Shown: positions 11,417 through 23,697, numbered from the stretch's first letter. The stretch: 64,000 nucleotides of DNA from Paroedura picta (GCF_049243985.1 NC_135379.1:20606001-20670000); one strand, 5' to 3'. Made by a program: numbers and translations. Notes: generated by a model not told the origin, from the letters alone.

Positions 11417-14400
11417 TTAAATGATCTCTATGTCACTGGCTATCAAGCCTCCAATGGAAAAACCCAAATAAAAAGACACTCTTTCTATGCTTCGGCCACT
11501 CTTCAGCTGACCCAAGAAAACAGGCCGTGCTGGTATCCTAATGTCTTCCTCGGTGCCGTAATCCACATATACAAGATTATCTTCTGCCTTGCCAGTCAAC
11601 CGAAGCAAAAGGTCTTTAACATTCTCCTTTTTCCATAGCTCTCCACTTTGCCATAAGGCGCTCAAGTTTTTGCTGCACAGAAAAGAGTCGATTTTTCCTT
11701 TGTGAATAAATTTGTTCATATAGCTGCTTTTCCCAAGGTAGAAAAGGGCTATAGGCTGCTTGGAACGACACATTTGCCAGTATTGCCCATTAAATGCCTT
11801 CCTTAATAAGGTGAGATATTTTTCCATTTGCTTAGAATCTTTATCTAGCTGCTTTTGATTTTCAGGCCAGAACAACAAGGAAGCTAAGAAGTATGGCTCT
11901 GCAAATCGGTGCTCTGGGCCAAGTGACTGGAGGATTGTTCTGAGCTGCTCTTTCAGCTCTGAAAAAGGTCTCACTGTCTTGGATTTTGGATTGAGGCAAT
12001 GGAGAATGATATTGGCCAAGATAAAATTCTGCTTATCTCTTTGCAGAGATTTGGTAGAGCTCTGAGCAAGCAAAACACTATACTTCTTTACTATGTCCTC
12101 CAGTTTGCTTCTTGATTTTTCATGATTACCGAGATGTTCCAAAAGCCCAGAAAACTTGTCTGCTTTGGATCCCTCTAAACTTTTTCTATAATTTTCCACT
12201 TGCAAAGATGAACTCAGCTTTGAGTTCATTAACTGCTCCATATCAGACTTGCAAAATATTTCTACATATTTTTTGAAAAGTTCTTGAACTTTCTTCCGTG
12301 TTTTGAGCTCAACGATTTCTTTTTCAGGGTTCATTGGTTTCAGAAAGACAAAGTAGTTCTCAAAAAAGTCAAATGCTTTTTTAAAACTTCCTTGCAAAGC
12401 ACTTAAGTAGCTCCCATACTCTTCAAGGATCAACCTATATTCTTCACTTCTTGTGTTCCATGTGGATTTTGGGATGCCCTGGTTTCCTGATAAGAAGTGT
12501 ATGAGATGTTTTCTAGAGAGTTCATCTTTTTCACTGAACAAAGGAATATATTCAAGAATTTCTATAGTGTACAGCCCAGTTTCTATTTCCCCCAGATAAC
12601 CAGATGTATTATATATTTCATATCTTCTTTTGTATTTTGTACGCTGATAATCTTCCCTTTCACTCTCTTTGTTTTCTGTTTGTTGCTGGGATACTTTAAA
12701 TGCCTCTGAGGCATTCTTGGCAAGGTTCAACAAATCTCTCAGAACATCAACACTTATGATAGATTTCTGTGCATTTGCCTCAAGCCAATACTTTATCTCA
12801 CTTTTATAAACTTGGCCTAAAGTGTCTGATATATATGAATTGTTAGGTGCCCCTTTTCTTGCTTTCAATGCCCACTCTAAGGCATGACCAAAATTCTTCT
12901 CCTTAATGTAGAAGTGCCTTGCTAAGGCTTGACTAAGAAACACATTCTGGCTAAATCTTTGGGTTCCTTCTGTTAACACCTGTACAACTTCAGTTCCTCG
13001 TTCTTCTTTTTGAATGGCTTCAATTAATGGGGAAAACAATGTGTCTGTATCATCTCCATGTTCCTTTCGGTGTCTTGTAAGCAGCATGCTTTGCACATCT
13101 TGCTGTATTTTGTCTCTCCCTATGCCAGTGTCATAAAATAAATTATTTTGTAACAATGAAAGCGTAATCTCACTTTTAGTAAACTTGTATGTGTGATTAA
13201 ATTCTTCTAGACATTGTTTAGCAATGAGTGAATGGCTGATCCGTACCCCCTTGTAGCGGCCACATTCCTGCACTTCAGTTTGTATTATGATGTTGGAGCA
13301 ATTTCCCATCTTGTCTTCTAAACTTTCTCTACCCCAGTAAGCCTTTTTGGTGCTAATTCCTAAAAATTCTTCACATTGTGAGACTGAGATTGTGGACTCT
13401 GTAACATAAGAATTTAACAGTGCCAGAAAGGCAATAAGTTGAGCTTGCTTGCTTGTAATGTCAAGACCTTTCAACGTGTTCTTGACTACATTGTCAATGT
13501 ACTGCTGATCAAAATTTGTTTTCATAATCATAAATGAATAAAAATCTTCAGGATTCTCATACTGGTCTTCAATTTCTTTCAGTTTTTCTTCAAAAGCTCT
13601 TTGTTCTTTCACACTTAGATTTTGCTTCAGAGCAATACTGTTCAGACTATTGCTCTTTGAACTTCCTCCAGGATTCTGTGACCGCGTGCAATTTAAGATG
13701 ATAACCAGAGGATTTTCATACCTAATACCTTTTTCGGTTACAGCAGACTGGATAGCACGCTGCAACAAGTAAACATTTTCTTGCTCTTCAAAGTTATCCA
13801 CAAGAAGCAAAACGGGCAAATAATCAAACTGGTTTGATGTCCCATATGTGATTAAGGTGGTCAATTGTGTTCCAATTTCTGCAAAATCAAGTGTTTTGTT
13901 TTTCAGAACAGCACATCTAAATTTCTTCCTCATCTCCCAGAGAATATGCATAGCCAAGGTAGTGCCGCCACAGCCTGGATGATGGTAGAGGTTGATAATT
14001 GTTGTAGGAGATTGTTTCAGGAGCTGGGACTCTGATTCGATCAGCTCTTTGAGTTTATCGTACGTGTCACGCTTAATGAAAGGCAAACTATAGTTTTCAG
14101 AGGAGAAATAAAAATTCCACCAAGACACTTTCCCACCTCTATAAAAATGCTCTTCTTGGGATTTTTTAAATTTAGAAAAACGATCCTTATCTTTCTCAAT
14201 CTCTGTGTCTTTACATTCATTTTCACAGAGTATTTCCAACGCTGTCATGCAGTCTTCTTCTTTCTTTGGGAGAACTGTAGAAGAAAATCCTTTTGATGGT
14301 AAAAACCTCTGAGAGGTTTGTGTCACTGATCTTAATTTTAGGATAGTACCATTCACCATGTCCAGGCTCAGATTAGATATGCATCTGTTTGCTAGTGCAT

Positions 14401-16199
14401 CTGGTTCAATAGATCTGGCTTGCAAGAGGTCTTTCCAGCACTGGTAAGTTTTTTTCCCAATACAAATACACAGCATGTCATCAAGTCCTCGAAGCTCTTG
14501 ATAAAACATACAAAATACTTCAATCATGGGATCAATTGGATCCTCTACTTTGGATAGCAGAAGAAACACAACCAGAACCTTCCCTCTTGGCATTATGTCT
14601 GGATGGGAAAGAAATGAAATCAGTTTTCGGACCTCTGCAGCCCTCTGTTGCTGCCATAGTTTAGGGTCCAATGGCTGCAATTCTTCACCCCTCAGGTGTG
14701 ACATACCATTGCAGAAAACCCAGCTTGGTTGCTGATACAAATTCAGCTCTTCAATTGTTTCAGAAGCTAATTTCCCAGGCTTCTGGTATTTATTTGGAAT
14801 ATGAAGGTTTGCAGCTCTGTTTTCTCTGAATGCTTTGACCACACCGCTGCTTGCTGACTCAGGATCAAACTCTAGAACAGCAAATAGGTTTATTTCCTGC
14901 AAAAAGTTCACGTGTGTTATATCAGATGGGTGGCATTTGTTCAAGACTAAAATATACCAGTCATAATGAGAGTCATCTAGCAAGTCGTTATTTCCAGTGA
15001 GTAGGCTCACTAGCTTGTGACCTTCACAATCTCTCTTCCTCCTTTTTTCTCGATATTCTTCCTCAGCTTCCTTCCGCAAAGCTGCTAATTTGTCCAACTT
15101 GGATATAAATGAATTACGTTCTTTATTCTGTTCAGGGAGATTTTTAGAAGACGCGCCATCCCTTATAAAAAAACATGACTCCCATTTGTTTGCTTTGTAA
15201 TTGTATATCTTACTAGGGAAATATTTAGATTGACAACAAGAATGCTTTGGTATCACATCTACTTCAATGACAAAGGTAGACGAGGCAGTATTATTTTGCT
15301 GTAATACTTCCACAAACCTAGGTTCCCTAATGCATTCTTTTGCAACATCCACAACACATTCAAAATATTTCTTTATCATGGTATTAAAATAGGAAACATA
15401 TATATCTTTGTTTTCAACTTTCACTCCAACAATTTCCCCATGAGGTTTGTCCTGTACTCCTAAATGGATAGTGCCATTGGTGCGAGAATTCATGCAGGCT
15501 GCAGCAAATCTGAAAACCTCATTGCAAAATTTCATCTTCAGATTCTCTTCAGTTGCATTCTCAATTGCATTTGCAAAAAGTTTAAACTCGTGAGCTGGCT
15601 CAATGAGGTTAAGTGGCCCTGTCTCAGGAATGCTGAGAACATGTTGTTGTATATAACGGTGGCCGCTGTGGAAGTCATCGAAAGGATATGGTAGGCACGT
15701 TTGTTGGTTTGGAAATGATTTTTTGTCCTCTTCTGGGCCAGTGACATTGTCTATTGTTTCTTGAATGGCAGGCTGTGGTGATTCAGTTTTTGCAAGTTCC
15801 GATGATTCATAAATATCAGTTGACTTTGATTTTCCTTGGGCATTTTCTTCCATTCTTCCTCCATCTCTGTTTTTCATGGAAGATTTAGCAGCAAGAGTCT
15901 CTGTGCTGGGTTCTTTACTGGGAACTTTGCTAGTGCCCTCTCCTGGATCATCTTTCTCTTTTAGTGCATGCATAATTTGTATGGCTGGGCCATAGGTTAT
16001 CCCCATAGCAATGAGATGTTGCATTTGCAAGAGCTTCAAACTGGTGCCTGTCACTTCTTGCTGAAGAAGGGTATTACCATGTTTCTCCTCAATCTTAAGT
16101 TCATCTGTCACCCATTGTTTCACATGTTCTTTTGTCCAGTCATCAATTTTTTCAGGCAAATTTTGCTGGTCATTTTTCTTAACACTTTTGGTTTTAGCC
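11417..16199 (-). CDS. SAMD9L: SAMD9L/SAMD9-like antiviral and growth-restricting protein (single large exon)
   Basis: Interferon-linked cytoplasmic factor of the SAMD9 family, known to block protein synthesis, restrict poxviruses and limit cell growth. The open frame encodes about 1590 aa, matching human SAMD9L (1584) and SAMD9 (1589). Domain order as in the family, in residues counted from the NLPEKIDDW region: SAM domain about 1-70 (WTKEHVKQWV, MGITYGPAIQI); charged linker to about 150; AlbA_2/Schlafen-like nuclease region about 200-370 (CMNSRTNGTIHLGVQDKPHG, CIREPRFVEVL); Sir2-like region about 430-650; P-loop NTPase with the Walker-type HHPGCGGTTLA near residue 728; TPR-like helices; C-terminal OB-like end (GRSIERVSFYLGFSIGG). 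Details such as YDWYILV and EEHFYRGGKVSWWNFYFSSENYS lean to SAMD9L, but it may be the unduplicated ancestor of both. No paralogue is present beside it. Oddity: no in-frame ATG precedes the SAM domain. The codon where human SAMD9 has Met-Ala-Lys reads AGG-GCT-AAA, preceded by a good 3' splice site (AG at 16200-16201). The start is therefore probably split across an upstream intron (AT|G) or lost. Confidence 0.95.
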
Positions 16200-16225
16200 C
16201 TTTAAGAAAAAGAACCAGAAGTTAT
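16200..16225 (-). promoter_or_regulatory. Probable 3' splice site in front of the SAMD9L coding exon
   Basis: Read on the minus strand the sequence is a pyrimidine-rich run ending in 'tctttttcttaaag' and then GGCTAAAACC. An upstream exon ending in AT would create ATG-GCT-AAA, giving Met-Ala-Lys as in human SAMD9. I have not identified that upstream exon. Confidence 0.5.
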
Positions 16226-16561
16226 TAAATTCGGCACTTGAAAAAAAAAAGAAATAAAATGTGAACATTTTCCCTACATCCCTTTAATATTGAGCATACT
16301 TATCCTTTACATTACCCTATCTGGCATACCAAACATTAATGAAGGTTTGATTTGAAACTAAGATCGTAATTGTTCAACTTGTAACTGTGAAAAAGTTTAA
16401 ATTTGGAAATAGCAAGATTTTGGGAATCTGCGAAAAACTACAATTAGATGTTAAAAACAAATTGGAGTTTGTTCGTGGTATTTAACAGCTTGCTTTGTTA
16501 AGCTCTCTCTCTCCTCTTGCTTACAAAGCACAACTGGAATCCAGGCAAGATACTAATTAAT

Positions 16562-16740
16562 GCCATTGTACTGTAGTGGTTAGAGACAAACTAGGACCTA
16601 TAAGACCCAGATTCAAATCTCCACTCTACCACAGACTCTTGGGCCATTCATTCTGTCAGACTAACTTATCTCACATGGTTACTGGTGTGAAGGTGAAATA
16701 GAGGAGGGGAGAGCTGCTTTGTAAGCTGCTTTGGATCTAA
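16562..16740 (+). mobile_element. tRNA-derived SINE (Sauria-type)
   Basis: The head holds pol III boxes: 'tgtagtggttagaga' (A box) and 'gattcaaatctcc' (B box). The body contains 'cttgggccattcattctg', 'gtgaaatagaggagggga' and the 'aagctgctttgga' end typical of lizard tRNA SINEs. Confidence 0.7.
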
Positions 16741-17299
16741 GGCAGCAGGAAACCAGGATGTGCAGGAAAATGCGTGGGCAATGTCACCCATGGCATGATG
16801 TCTGGGAAAAACCAGGAAGTTATCACAACACCTCTGTAGAGGTCACTGGAATCACCTGGCAATTCCTAGAGAGGCCCAAGATCATTTCAGGGTTTCCCCC
16901 CAGAAGTGACTATGTTATTGCTGCCAGCCTTTTTTACAGATCATTTTTCTCCCAGTGGCTGTAACAATGCTGGTGGGAAATGAAAGATGAGAGTGGGAGC
17001 TTAGCAACCATTGTTTTTGTCTTCCTTGGGAAGAAAAGTGGGGGTCTAGCTATATTAAGATAAATAAAGCCTTTACCCTCTTTAACTTGTTGTAATGTCT
17101 AAATGTAGATGTGTTTATTTCCCAATAACTAGTGTTCTAATTGTTTAGTCTTGATATATGAGCATGAAATAAACTTCAATTTGGATGTCAGAACAAACTG
17201 TCGTTTAATTGAAGACTTCCAAATCCAAGCCTAGGCCAAAACAGGTTGATGCTCACCACGAGCACACTGCCATTTGTTCCTGGAGCTATAGCTTTTGAT

Positions 17300-17500
17300 T
17301 CACAGATTCTGAACATACTGAGTTGGGAAACCTTGATACTTCAGGTTCATTATCACTTTTCTATGGCATTCAGACATTTTGTCTGAATCACTGGCATGGT
17401 TTCCATTAAAGTTACCTTTTCTTCCCCATATTTGAGTTTTGCTTTCTAATGATGCAATGTCTTGTTCTTCTTTCTTTATATCCTGAAAAAGAAAAAAAAT
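17300..17500 (-). other. Unassigned open frame with a strong 3' splice site
   Basis: On the minus strand an excellent acceptor (a T-rich tract ending in tttttcag, near 17485) is followed by an open frame that starts DIKKEEQDIASLESKTQIWG and runs about 60 codons to a stop at 17300. I recognise no family. The upstream part of the same frame contains 'acctggcggaagagctcc', a phrase from the L2/CR1 LINE tails of this window, so that part is repeat. It could be a terminal or non-coding exon, or chance. No gene is known here in human. Confidence 0.25.
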
Positions 17501-17689
17501 GATATATCGATAATATATGGAACTCAAATGATTTCTCTTCCTCTCTAGCCATGATATATGAATCACAGAATGATGGAGCTCTTCCGCCAGGTCTTCAGAT
17601 GAATTCAGGGCACAGGAGATCACATGGGCCCTCCAGGCTAGATCATCATCAGGTAGTGGACTGTCGGCACGCATACAGCTAGCAATTTA

Positions 17690-18960
17690 AATGTACATGA
17701 TAAAATCAACGCCCTCCCAACATACATCATTAAAACAATTAAAAAACAGAGATACAAAAAAGAGTTAAATATCTATCTGTATCACTATATATTTCTGGTA
17801 AGGGATTAGAGGAGGAGCTGGTTTCATGGCTTAAGTGCCACTGAGCACTTAACACCCCCTCAGGACAGCTGTCCCACCCCTAAATGCCTCCTCCTCCAAC
17901 TGGCCTGCCTGTCTGTCCAGCAGCCAACCAATCGCCTTTCATCCCCCACCCCCGCCCACCCCTCCTCCTTCCACTTCCCTATGAGGCTCGGAGGCTGCAG
18001 ATCCCTGCTGCATGACAGCTGCCCTTGCCAATGAGTTCCCTAACAGCTACCTGCAGCCTTTCCAGGTCCTGGGGGGAGGGAGAGGTCATGTGCAGATGAC
18101 CTCTCTTCCTCCACCCGCCCCCCTCCCCATCTAGCACCTTTTTAATTCCTGAATGCAACAGGCCTTGTCCCTAGGATACATATAAAACAAAATCAAAACA
18201 TAAAATGCTGGTTAGGAAGGCGGGGTCATTGAGGGAATGCCAAATGAAACAAAAGTCTCCAAAAGTTTATTTCAGGTATTTTTGAACAATTTAATGCATT
18301 TCATATTTATCAAATTTTATCTCCTGGTGTATTCTTACAAGCCAACTTTGTGTTTTTCGGATAGATCTTTTCTTAGGCATTGTCTGCCTAGTGACAGGCC
18401 ACGGGCTTTTTTCTGTGGCAGGCCCAGTCTTTTGGAATGTCTTAACAAAGTGGGCGATTGAGGGGCCCTTCAGTTTCAGCATTCAGAAAGGCCTGTAAAA
18501 TGCTTTTATTTCAGAGAGCATTTAATGCTAGATAAACACTTCTATGCTACTTTTCCACGCCAATCAAGGTCTCCAAGACAGCAAACATTTAAAAATGTCA
18601 AACATGTACACACATACCTAAAAACAATGAAAACACATAGACACACCAATAGAATATACTGTACAGACTAATAAGAGTTAGTGTGGGGATGCAAACAAAA
18701 GTATTTAGACCAGTGTTCTCTGAATCAGGGAAATACATGACTTTACATTTAATTATTGGTCTGTAAATGTTGCTTAAGAACCATTTCTGTGATGCTAGAT
18801 AGAAAGCATTATGTCATTTTCTTTGGAATTAACTAAATGAAAGCTGTGGAAGCCTACCTTTCCATCCTGGAGCCTCTGAGACAGTGCCAGTTGAAACTGA
18901 ACAATCTTTGGACTCCAGATAAAGGCTGTTTCCTGGAGGCTGGCAATACTAGTCATAGGT
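17690..18960. other. Intergenic, no gene seen
   Basis: Contains a C-rich tract (17850-18130) and AT-rich sequence. No convincing coding exon or classifiable element was seen. Confidence 0.4.
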
Positions 18961-18969
18961 GCTAAGTTC

Positions 18970-19290
18970 TTGAGAATTATGAAGGGATAAAACTACTGTC
19001 ATTGCTTCCCCACTGTCTTTGGAGGAAGGGTAATAAATACTTATATACTTCTAGCCAAATCTTGGGGTACTTAAAATCCAGTGCTTGGATCTGTGCACAG
19101 GCAAGGCAGATATTTCTATAAACCTGAAAAGGGCCCCAGGTTTGCAGAAAAATGTGAAACCTAAAACACAGACATTGAGGGGCTTTTAAAAAAACCCCAA
19201 ATGATAAAAGGAGCACCTGAAGCTTTAAGGAATAGATTTTCATAGTGGCTGTTGCTAAGCAACCACAGTATTCCAAGCTTAGTTCAGCCA
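18970..19290 (-). repeat. Dispersed repeat shared with 39445-39700
   Basis: Both stretches share 'gtggctgttgcta(g/a)gcaacca', a run of A and C before it, and the 'aggcaagacagat/ggcaaggcagat' plus 'tttctacaacct/ttctataaacct' words in the same order and orientation. Non-coding; class unknown. Confidence 0.5.
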
Positions 19291-19379
19291 TTAAAGACAA
19301 GGGGAGGGGGCAGGGCCCTTTCTAGGAGCCTTTGAAGATTTGGGGAGGGAAAACTCAACCAGATATAATGGCATAGAAC

Positions 19380-19480
19380 AGCTTTCTCAACTTTTTTACC
19401 ATTGAGGAACCCCTGAAATATTCTTCAGGCTTCATGAAACTGTAGAAGTGGTGTAATCATGCAGAATGTGACAGGGAAGA
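19380..19480 (+). mobile_element. hAT-type MITE fragment ('CTTTCTCAACC' family)
   Basis: Starts with the family terminus 'cagctttctcaac', followed by 'ttaccattgaggaacccc' and 'agaagtggtgtaatcatgc', as at 4655. It is joined within 30 bp to half of a fold-back MITE. Confidence 0.55.
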
Positions 19481-19504
19481 ATAGTTGTGTACATGTCTAC
19501 CCAA

Positions 19505-19574
19505 GGCACCTCCCATGAGCTCATGGGAATTGTAGTCAATGGACATCTGGATGGCCGCAGTTTGACTACCCCTG
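19505..19574. mobile_element. Fold-back MITE ('CAGGGGTAGTC' family), right half only
   Basis: Has 'catgggaattgtagtc', 'ggacatctgg' and 'gccgcagtttgactacccct', the right arm of the family seen whole at 34727 and 60569. The left arm is missing. Confidence 0.65.
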
Positions 19575-20846
19575 CTTTGGAGGATGGACTACAGCACTGT
19601 ACCCACTGAGGTCTGTGTGCTTCCCAGGCTCCATGCCTAAATCTTTAGGAATTACCCATCTTGGATCTGGAAACGTTTCCATCACACCTCCTACCAGTGG
19701 CTAGGGGCAACCGGGAACCTGAGATCAACAAGTGGCACAATCCTCCACCATGGTAAAGAAATGCCAGGGCGGGGACTTGTTCCCGCATGCCTTTGGAAGG
19801 GGTTCCAGCCTCTTATTAACATGAGATCCTCCTGAAAATTATTTTTCTTCATTCACTAATTTAGGCACTTCCACTGTGCTTTCATGTCTGTATCTTTTTC
19901 TTATAAGTCTGTGAAAGGAAAGGCTAGAATCCCTTATAGGAATGCTCTGCTCTAGAGAGCTGCAGTTCTGGAAATGGAAACTGAAACTAAAGCCTTTCTA
20001 GTTCGTTCCTCTTCTTTTATTTTCATGGCTTTTGTACAGTTCCACATACTCATTAAAAATATTTACAAATTGCCTATTGCATTCTTCAAAGCAGACAAAA
20101 CTGCAGATAGATGTTTTGGCAAACAAAGGAGAAAAGCAGAACAGCACCCTGCTGAACGTTGCTTCTGAAGTCAGCTATTTTCAGCTTGTTTCCTTAGTAT
20201 CAAAGTCATATTATTCAGAGAACCGTTAGCCCCCTTCTCCTTTACAAAAGCGTCCCTCAAATGCCCCCTTGATGCAGCCAAGAGCTAACAGGATTACTTC
20301 ACAGCAATCTCTTTTGACGTTAACACTGAGAACGTATTCAAAAGGCAATAGGATGCTGCATAGTTCGTTTGCTCAACTTCTAAGCAAAGATATCTTGTAT
20401 ATATTTGATTTTGGTCACTTACCAAGACGATTGTGTGGATGCCTTCCTCCCACAGCTTGAGAAATAAATTTTGTTCCGTTTGAAAAAGGCTCGTGAGAGC
20501 TGCAAGAGAGGAAAAATGAATATGCAAAGCAAGGTTTGCCGGAGTCCACGAAGAAGTATTTTTTTTTAAAAGACAAGCTACTAGTCACATGACCAGCAAT
20601 GGGTCCCTGTGGCTGCTTTCCAAATTCCCCCACCCTTTTTTTCGCCTGAGCAAATGGTACAAAACACACACCCAGCCGCCTGTTAATGAAGCACACTAAT
20701 CATTGCGAATTGAGATCAGGCAGTGTTTTTGAAAAATAGACTATATATCTATACTAAGAGTATATATCTATAATAGAAAGAATCTCATTTTAGGAATCTT
20801 ATGTCTCTGATTTTTCTTTAAGGATAAATAAATGAAGCACAGGTAA

Positions 20847-21231
20847 CCCTCAAATGCAAAAAAATATTATGCAGGTTTTAAAAGGGTACAAGGAATTTTA
20901 ATAACAATATACAAACTCTGCAAAACTATTCTCAAATACAATGTACTCTGTGAATTCTCAAAGGATCATATGATATGTGAAGTCAGATAAAATTATACAA
21001 AATTGCATATCTCCTATGCACAATATTTCATAAAGTCACAAGAGTAGATGATTATATGTCACCTCACCATCACAATATATTCTTCACAAAACAATTCTTC
21101 ACATATCATATGGTCCTTTGATAATTCAGAGTGGCATATATTGTAGTTGAGAACAGTTTTGTAGAGTTGAATATTGCTATTAAAATTGCATACTTTTTCA
21201 ATTAGCATAATATTTTTTGTTGCATTTGAGG
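20847..21231. mobile_element. Large imperfect palindrome, about 385 bp (fold-back MITE)
   Basis: The outer arms match: 'ccctcaaatgcaaaaaaata' on the left and the complement of 'tttttgttgcatttgaggg' on the right. Inner arms also pair: 'ttttaataacaatatac', 'caaaactattctcaaatac' and 'caaaggatcatatgatatg' each have complements in the right half near 21180, 21150 and 21110. The centre lies near 21040. No coding frame, and no target duplication could be fixed. Confidence 0.7.
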
Positions 21232-21405
21232 GTTTTTTGTGGTTTATTTACCCTTTCGGAATTTTTCCACAAGATTCCCTGTTTTTTTTTCTTTTTTTGT
21301 TGCTTGTGAGTTTTCTTTGGCAGTTAATTAAAACCATGCTCACATAAAATGTTAACTCATGGCAACAATAATTTGTTTAAAAGTTACCATAAATATATAG
21401 AAAGA

Positions 21406-21594
21406 TTGCCAACCTCCAGGTAGTGGCTGGAGATCTTCTTGGATTACCACTGATCTTCATGTGACAAAGTTCACCCGGCTGCTTTGGAAGGTAGACTCTG
21501 TGGCAGTATACCTCACTAAAGTCCCCAAGCCCAGCCCTCATCAGGTTCCACACCCAAAATCTTGAGGGTTTCCCAACCTGGAGCTGGTAACCCT
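21406..21594 (+). mobile_element. MITE copy, 'CCTCCAGGT' family (both ends present)
   Basis: Starts 'gattgccaacctccaggt' and ends 'cccaacctggagctggtaac', which are imperfect inverted repeats. The interior has 'ggctggagatcttcttgga' and 'ccaagcccagccctcatc'. This is the clearest copy for defining the family ends. Confidence 0.65.
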
Positions 21595-21719
21595 GACAGG
21601 AAGTCTTCCATATATGAATAGAAATGTTTTTTATATCCTTGTCCACATTCTCCCAAACATCTGGATCGCACCTTATCTGAAGCTTTCCTCGTCTGAAAAT
21701 TCATGCACCATCAGGAACA

Positions 21720-22735
21720 GTAATCATTTAAAAAACAATATATTTTCCTAACCCACAGTAAAGGCCTAACATCAGTCACTTGAAATAGCAAAATGCCACA
21801 CTGCATATGAAATTCAGCACCCAAAAGGGCATTGCGTTGCATTGCATCATGTGTGGCTATTATTTTGTAAGCTTTGTAAAAATATTTAGCTTATAAAATA
21901 TTTGTGACGTATTTTCACCTGCATTATGCAGACCCTGGCCTAGCGGCATTGCCCACTAATGGGAGGGGATTTCTATGGAGAGGCTAGAAGAGTGGTTGCT
22001 TGGCAACAGAACAAGAAAAGGAGGGAGCTGAAGCAGAGAAAAGACACTGAAGGCTTTTTCTCCGGAGGGTGTGGAGTATTTCTGAAGAAGAGCAGAGGAG
22101 AAAGGCAGCCATCAGGAGAGTGGCCATCTTCTGATATTGGTGTTTGATCCTGAGTGTCTTGCAGCTTTTCCTGCTTTGAGGAAAAGAGGTTTATCTGTGA
22201 TTCATGAGGATGAGAGACCTCAGGAAGGGTTCAGTAGAACCTATATGCAATTGACAGAGCCCAGAGACACCTCAACCCACCAGATATATTCAAGGATAAA
22301 GAAGAGACCTTTCCTTGGCCATCTTGCATTCTTAAGAGCTCCCGATCAAAATTGTCACATGGACTAAGACTTTAATGCTCTGATTATAGGACCTGTGACA
22401 CAGCATCTATTACCTAGGACACCAGGGGGTGGGGTACACTAGGGGCATCTCCAGCCCCCCTCCCCCAATACACTGATAAGCTCTGGTCAACTTGGGCTCA
22501 CTTGCTCAAAGACGGAGGGAACGTGTGTGCAAGCAGGGAATTATATCAGAACATAGAAATGATGGGTGGTGCTCTAGGAAACCTTACATCTTTACAGTAA
22601 AGACCATGGGGATTTCTAGAGCATTGTCCAGAAGTGCCATGACTTCTGGGTTCAGGTAAAAATGTCTCTGAACAATATAAACTGCAAATCTGAGGGTGAG
22701 GCAATATAACGGAAGAGACCTAACCAGTCAGATTG
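21720..22735. other. Intergenic, no gene seen
   Basis: No splice-supported coding exon. The short frames here lack homology. Confidence 0.4.
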
Positions 22736-22737
22736 TG

Positions 22738-22905
22738 GTTCCCACCTCTGGGTTTGTAAGCTCTTGGAGATTTGAGGACGGCTCTTGGGAAGGGAAGATT
22801 TGGGAGAGGGACCTTAGTGGGGTACAATGACATAGACTCTAATCTCCAAAGCAGGCACTGTCTCTAGGGGAACTGAACTTTGCTTGAAGGTTTGCAACCT
22901 CCGAT
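22738..22905 (-). mobile_element. MITE copy, 'CCTCCAGGT' family
   Basis: Minus-oriented copy with 'ttggagatttgagga', 'ccttagtggggtacaatg', 'aggggaactgaactttgc' and a degraded 'aaggtttgcaacct' end. Confidence 0.5.
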
Positions 22906-23518
22906 CCTTTATTGATACTCCATATATTAATTTCCTGGTTAGATACCATCGTGTCCAAGACAACTTGAGAAGGTTACAAGACTGAGACGCCCAGGGGCAG
23001 TATGGGACTTTAATCTACAGGAGAGGATGTGTATATGGATGAAAACATTTATCTGGAAATAACTGCTGAGGGTGGGGTCAGACTGAGGTTCAGCTCTGAT
23101 ATTCTACTAGTGTGCAGTGTGCCTATGTGTCACTGGGTCCACTCCTTTTTAGCTACTGGGATCTAATGACTCATGGATGTACATTCTTATTATTTCAGAG
23201 CTGTTTTGTGCAGGGATTACTGATGATAAATATGGGTGTTCATGTTCTGTACTATCTGCATTCATATATTCACTTTCGTTTCCCGAAAAAACTGATACTA
23301 AAAGAGCACTGCTTGTTTCTAATGGGCTGTGTTCCTTTTGCACATTTATGATATATTACAGTATTCCTGTGGTATTGTGTAACTGAGCCGGTTCTTTCAG
23401 TTAATTTTCTGCTTCCTGAAAAACTACTTTTTTTTGGGGGGGGGGGGGTAAATCTTCATTTCACTTTTCAAAATTTGCACTGTTTTTGCTGCTGGCAAAA
23501 GATTCACTGTTCTGCATC

Positions 23519-23697
23519 GGGTTGCCAACCTCGAGATGGCCCCTGAAGATCTGCTATTACAATTGATCTACCAATGACCAAGAACAGTTCCGCTGGAGAA
23601 AATGGATGCTTTGGAGGATGGACTTTATAGCATGAGACCCTACTGAGGTCCCTCCCTTCCCCAAACCTCACCTTCCCCAGGCTTCATTCCCAGAGCA
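23519..23697 (+). mobile_element. MITE copy, 'CCTCCAGGT' family (3' truncated)
   Basis: Begins 'gggttgccaacctcgag', then 'ggagaaaatggatgctttgg' and 'gaccctactgaggtccctcc'. The far inverted end is missing. Confidence 0.6.

Noticed and set aside
22581-22600. A possible upstream SAMD9L leader exon ending AT|GTAAGG on the minus strand
   Set aside because: One of many chance matches to a donor in 12 kb. Without transcript evidence it cannot be supported.
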